Assembly: GCA_963850915.1 (NCBI GenBank)
Contig: CAWKND010000010.1
Coordinates: forward strand, 434,001 to 498,000
Length of the DNA stretch: 64,000 nucleotides
Direction of reading: 5' to 3'
DNA from: CAVTWH01 sp963850915
Lineage (GTDB): Bacteria; Actinomycetota; Actinomycetes; Mycobacteriales; Micromonosporaceae
The notes under the pieces were generated by a model. That model saw nothing but the letters and a program-made list of their open reading frames with translations. It had not been told where the DNA came from and did no database searches. How positions within the stretch are numbered: the first letter of the stretch is position 1; the number at the start of each line of letters is the position of its first letter. The translations under genes were made by a program, and so were the position numbers. Positions 62,767-64,000 of the stretch are shown in pieces.

Positions 62767-63072
62767 TTACTGGGGTGGGCGGGGCCAGAGGAGTACCCGG
62801 GCGTGGATGGAGGTGCGCTGCTGCAGCGCCGCGCGCAGGGCACGGTGCAGCCCGTCCTCCAGGTACATCGCCCCGTCGAAGAGCACCACGTGCGGGAACA
62901 GGTCGCCGTAGAAGGTCGAGTCCTCGGCGAGCAGCTTGTCCAGCGCCAACTCCCGCTTCGTGGTGACGAGTTGGTCCAGCCGTACCGGTCGGGGTGGGAT
63001 CTCCGCCCACTCCTTCATGGTCAAGCCGTGCGGGGCGTACGGGGTGCCGTCCCGTACCGCCTTGAAGATCAC
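62767..63072 (-). CDS. small ParB-like domain protein
   Basis: 101 residues, soluble. RPVRLDQLVTTKRELALDKL followed by VVLFDGAMYLEDGLHRALRA resembles the phosphoryl-binding core of ParB/sulfiredoxin-like folds, in which D-G-x-H-R is conserved; here DGLHRALRAA. Actinomycetes carry this protein as a stand-alone gene of unknown function. The GTG start follows GGAGGGGGG. No parA partner is near, so a segregation role is unlikely. Confidence 0.75.
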   Translation of the reverse strand: MIFKAVRDGTPYAPHGLTMKEWAEIPPRPVRLDQLVTTKRELALDKLLAEDSTFYGDLFPHVVLFDGAMYLEDGLHRALRAALQQRTSIHARVLLWPRPPQ

Positions 63073-63123
63073 GCCGAGTTCCCCCCTCCCGCCAAGCCCG
63101 ACGACCAGCGTAGCGGCAGGGCC

Positions 63124-63732
63124 CTACGGTCCGGCCCAGCGGCCACGGTGGACCACCTCGCTCACCGGTCGCCGCCCCCGCTTCAACGAGGGAGAACGAC
63201 GATCGGGTGCCGGGTACCCGACAGTCAGCGCGCCGATCGGGGTGAACTCCGGCGGTACCCCGAAGGCCGCCCGGTACCGGTCCGTATGCACCGGCGGGAT
63301 GCCGAAGAAGCACGCGCCGAGCCCCTCGTCCACCACTCCGAGCAGCATCATCAGGCTGGCGAAGCCGGTGTCGATGTGCCAGAACGGTACCGGCCAGCGG
63401 GCCTCGTCCCGATCCGTCCAGCCCTTGTCCGTGGCCGCGTACCGGTCGAGATAGTCGTCCCGGTTGGAGTGCGGCACGATGATCACCGGCGCCCGGCGCA
63501 TCCCGGCGAGCCAGTTGTCCGGCTCCTCGTCGGCTTCGGTGGTGGCGGTCCAGAAGCGCTCCCGCTCCTCCGGCGTGCTGAGCACCAGGAAGCCCCAGCC
63601 CTGCGAGAAGCCGGCCGACGGGGCGTGGATGGCGTAGTCGAGCAGCCGCTCCAGCACGTCAGCCGGGACCGGCCGGTCGGCGTCGTAGTTGCGCACCATC
63701 CGCCGCCGGCGTACCACCTCGGCGTACTCCAT
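63124..63732 (-). CDS. nitroreductase-family protein
   Basis: A 202-residue flavin-dependent oxidoreductase fold. The FMN-binding start RRRRMVRNYDADRPVPADVL, then YAIHAPSAGFSQGWGFLVLS, FASLMMLLGVVDEGLGACFF and VGYPAPDRRSPSLKRGRRPV are standard. Substrate unknown. The ATG (63732) shares one base with the stop of the upstream epimerase gene (TGATG), so the two are coupled. Confidence 0.9.
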   Translation of the reverse strand: MEYAEVVRRRRMVRNYDADRPVPADVLERLLDYAIHAPSAGFSQGWGFLVLSTPEERERFWTATTEADEEPDNWLAGMRRAPVIIVPHSNRDDYLDRYAATDKGWTDRDEARWPVPFWHIDTGFASLMMLLGVVDEGLGACFFGIPPVHTDRYRAAFGVPPEFTPIGALTVGYPAPDRRSPSLKRGRRPVSEVVHRGRWAGP

Positions 63733-64000
63733 CAGCCCTGCCCCAACCGTGGCCGTACCCCCCAGGTCCCGGTCCAGGTGTCCCCTGGTTTCAGGGTGAC
63801 CAGGTCGCGGCCGGAGTGGTACGCGTCCGGCGGGCAGGTCATCGGCTCCACCGCGATGGCCCGGCGGTAGCGCGGCTGCGGCAGCGTCTGGCCGGTGAAC
63901 ACCTGCCACCAGTGGAACTGCCCGTCCGCCCACACCTCGATACTCGATCCACCGTCCACCGTGGACAGCGTGACCGTACTGCCGCCGTCGGGCACGTCAC
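63732..64000 (-). CDS. aldose 1-epimerase family protein, 3' end only
   Basis: The last ~89 codons of a gene that starts beyond the right edge. Beta-sandwich text such as VWADGQFHWWQVFTGQTLPQ, AVEPMTCPPDAYHSG and LKPGDTWTGTWGV matches the C-terminus of GalM/YeaD-like aldose 1-epimerases. It interconverts sugar anomers or binds phosphorylated sugars. Coupled to the nitroreductase gene. Confidence 0.82.
   Translation of the reverse strand, partial: DVPDGGSTVTLSTVDGGSSIEVWADGQFHWWQVFTGQTLPQPRYRRAIAVEPMTCPPDAYHSGRDLVTLKPGDTWTGTWGVRPRLGQG

Noticed and set aside
60068..62911. 947-codon plus-strand open frame
   Set aside because: It lies antisense to sdaA, DUF4230 and the acyl-CoA dehydrogenase, all with clear family motifs. 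The long frame is a by-product of GC-rich codon third positions.
62767..63072. ParB chromosome partition protein
   Set aside because: Too short, no helix-turn-helix, no parA and no parS-like sites; only the small ParB-like core pattern is present.

Overview
The window is about 70% GC and reads as an actinomycete chromosome, most likely Micromonosporaceae or a close relative. The signs are coding-strand GC bias, frequent GTG starts, many secreted polysaccharide hydrolases with CBM2/CBM13 domains, a MocR regulator, a PucR-type regulator, an NB-ARC/TPR regulator, and an MsiK/UgpC-type ABC ATPase. The tetramer GTAC and the palindrome GGTACC are strikingly over-represented in most of the window. 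Genus cannot be settled from the sequence alone.

Left part (1-13.8 kb), accessory and decaying. An intact NB-ARC/TPR regulator is followed by a small secreted protein, a phosphodiesterase and a leaderless TetR gene. The TetR gene diverges from a large ATPase/TPR regulator broken by at least seven frameshifts. Next come a lipoprotein and a coupled alpha/beta-hydrolase - SnoaL-like - hemerythrin operon, each preceded by an identical 33-bp element. Beyond them lie a gene with an in-frame TGA, an IS110-type transposase remnant, a frameshifted surface protein and an AbiEii-toxin remnant, ending at a tRNA-Arg(CCT). The IS110 segment lacks the GTAC signature, which supports foreign origin.

Middle part (13.8-43.5 kb). 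Kup potassium transporter, MocR regulator beside a secreted protein, a TetR/glycosyltransferase pair separated by a 20-bp tandem repeat, a DUF4386 membrane protein, and a coupled trio with four YbjQ-like domains. Then follows a hydrolase region: a CBM13 beta-helix protein and a GH18 chitinase (both frameshifted), a divergent GH30-CBM13 enzyme with a LacI-type operator between them, and a CBM2-GH6 cellulase with a structured leader. Interleaved are a DUF1003 protein, an alcohol dehydrogenase, an orphan receiver, a beta-oxidation operon (thiolase, acyl-CoA dehydrogenase, MaoC), the RNA-binding protein Tex with an RGG/GQ-rich tail, a TIGR01777 epimerase and a PucR regulator.

Right part (43.5-64 kb), mostly intact. 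It opens with a Tat-type DUF3048 lipoprotein. A cell-surface sulfation neighbourhood follows: WecG/TagA glycosyltransferase, sulfotransferase, GT2, and an overlapping cysQ-cysD-cysN operon without cysC. Then come an N-acyltransferase/enolase-superfamily pair that looks like an N-acylamino-acid racemase pathway, an SDR/XRE pair, a secreted Ig-like protein, a hotdog thioesterase, a membrane protein, a sugar ABC ATPase with a long TOBE insertion, L-serine ammonia-lyase, DUF4230, a glutaryl-CoA-dehydrogenase-like enzyme, a small ParB-like protein, a nitroreductase, and the 3' end of an aldose-1-epimerase gene that leaves the window.

A recurring oddity is the number of otherwise well-conserved genes interrupted only by 1-2-base indels, often in G runs or CG repeats. 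Some may be assembly errors; the IS110 and AbiEii remnants look like true decay.
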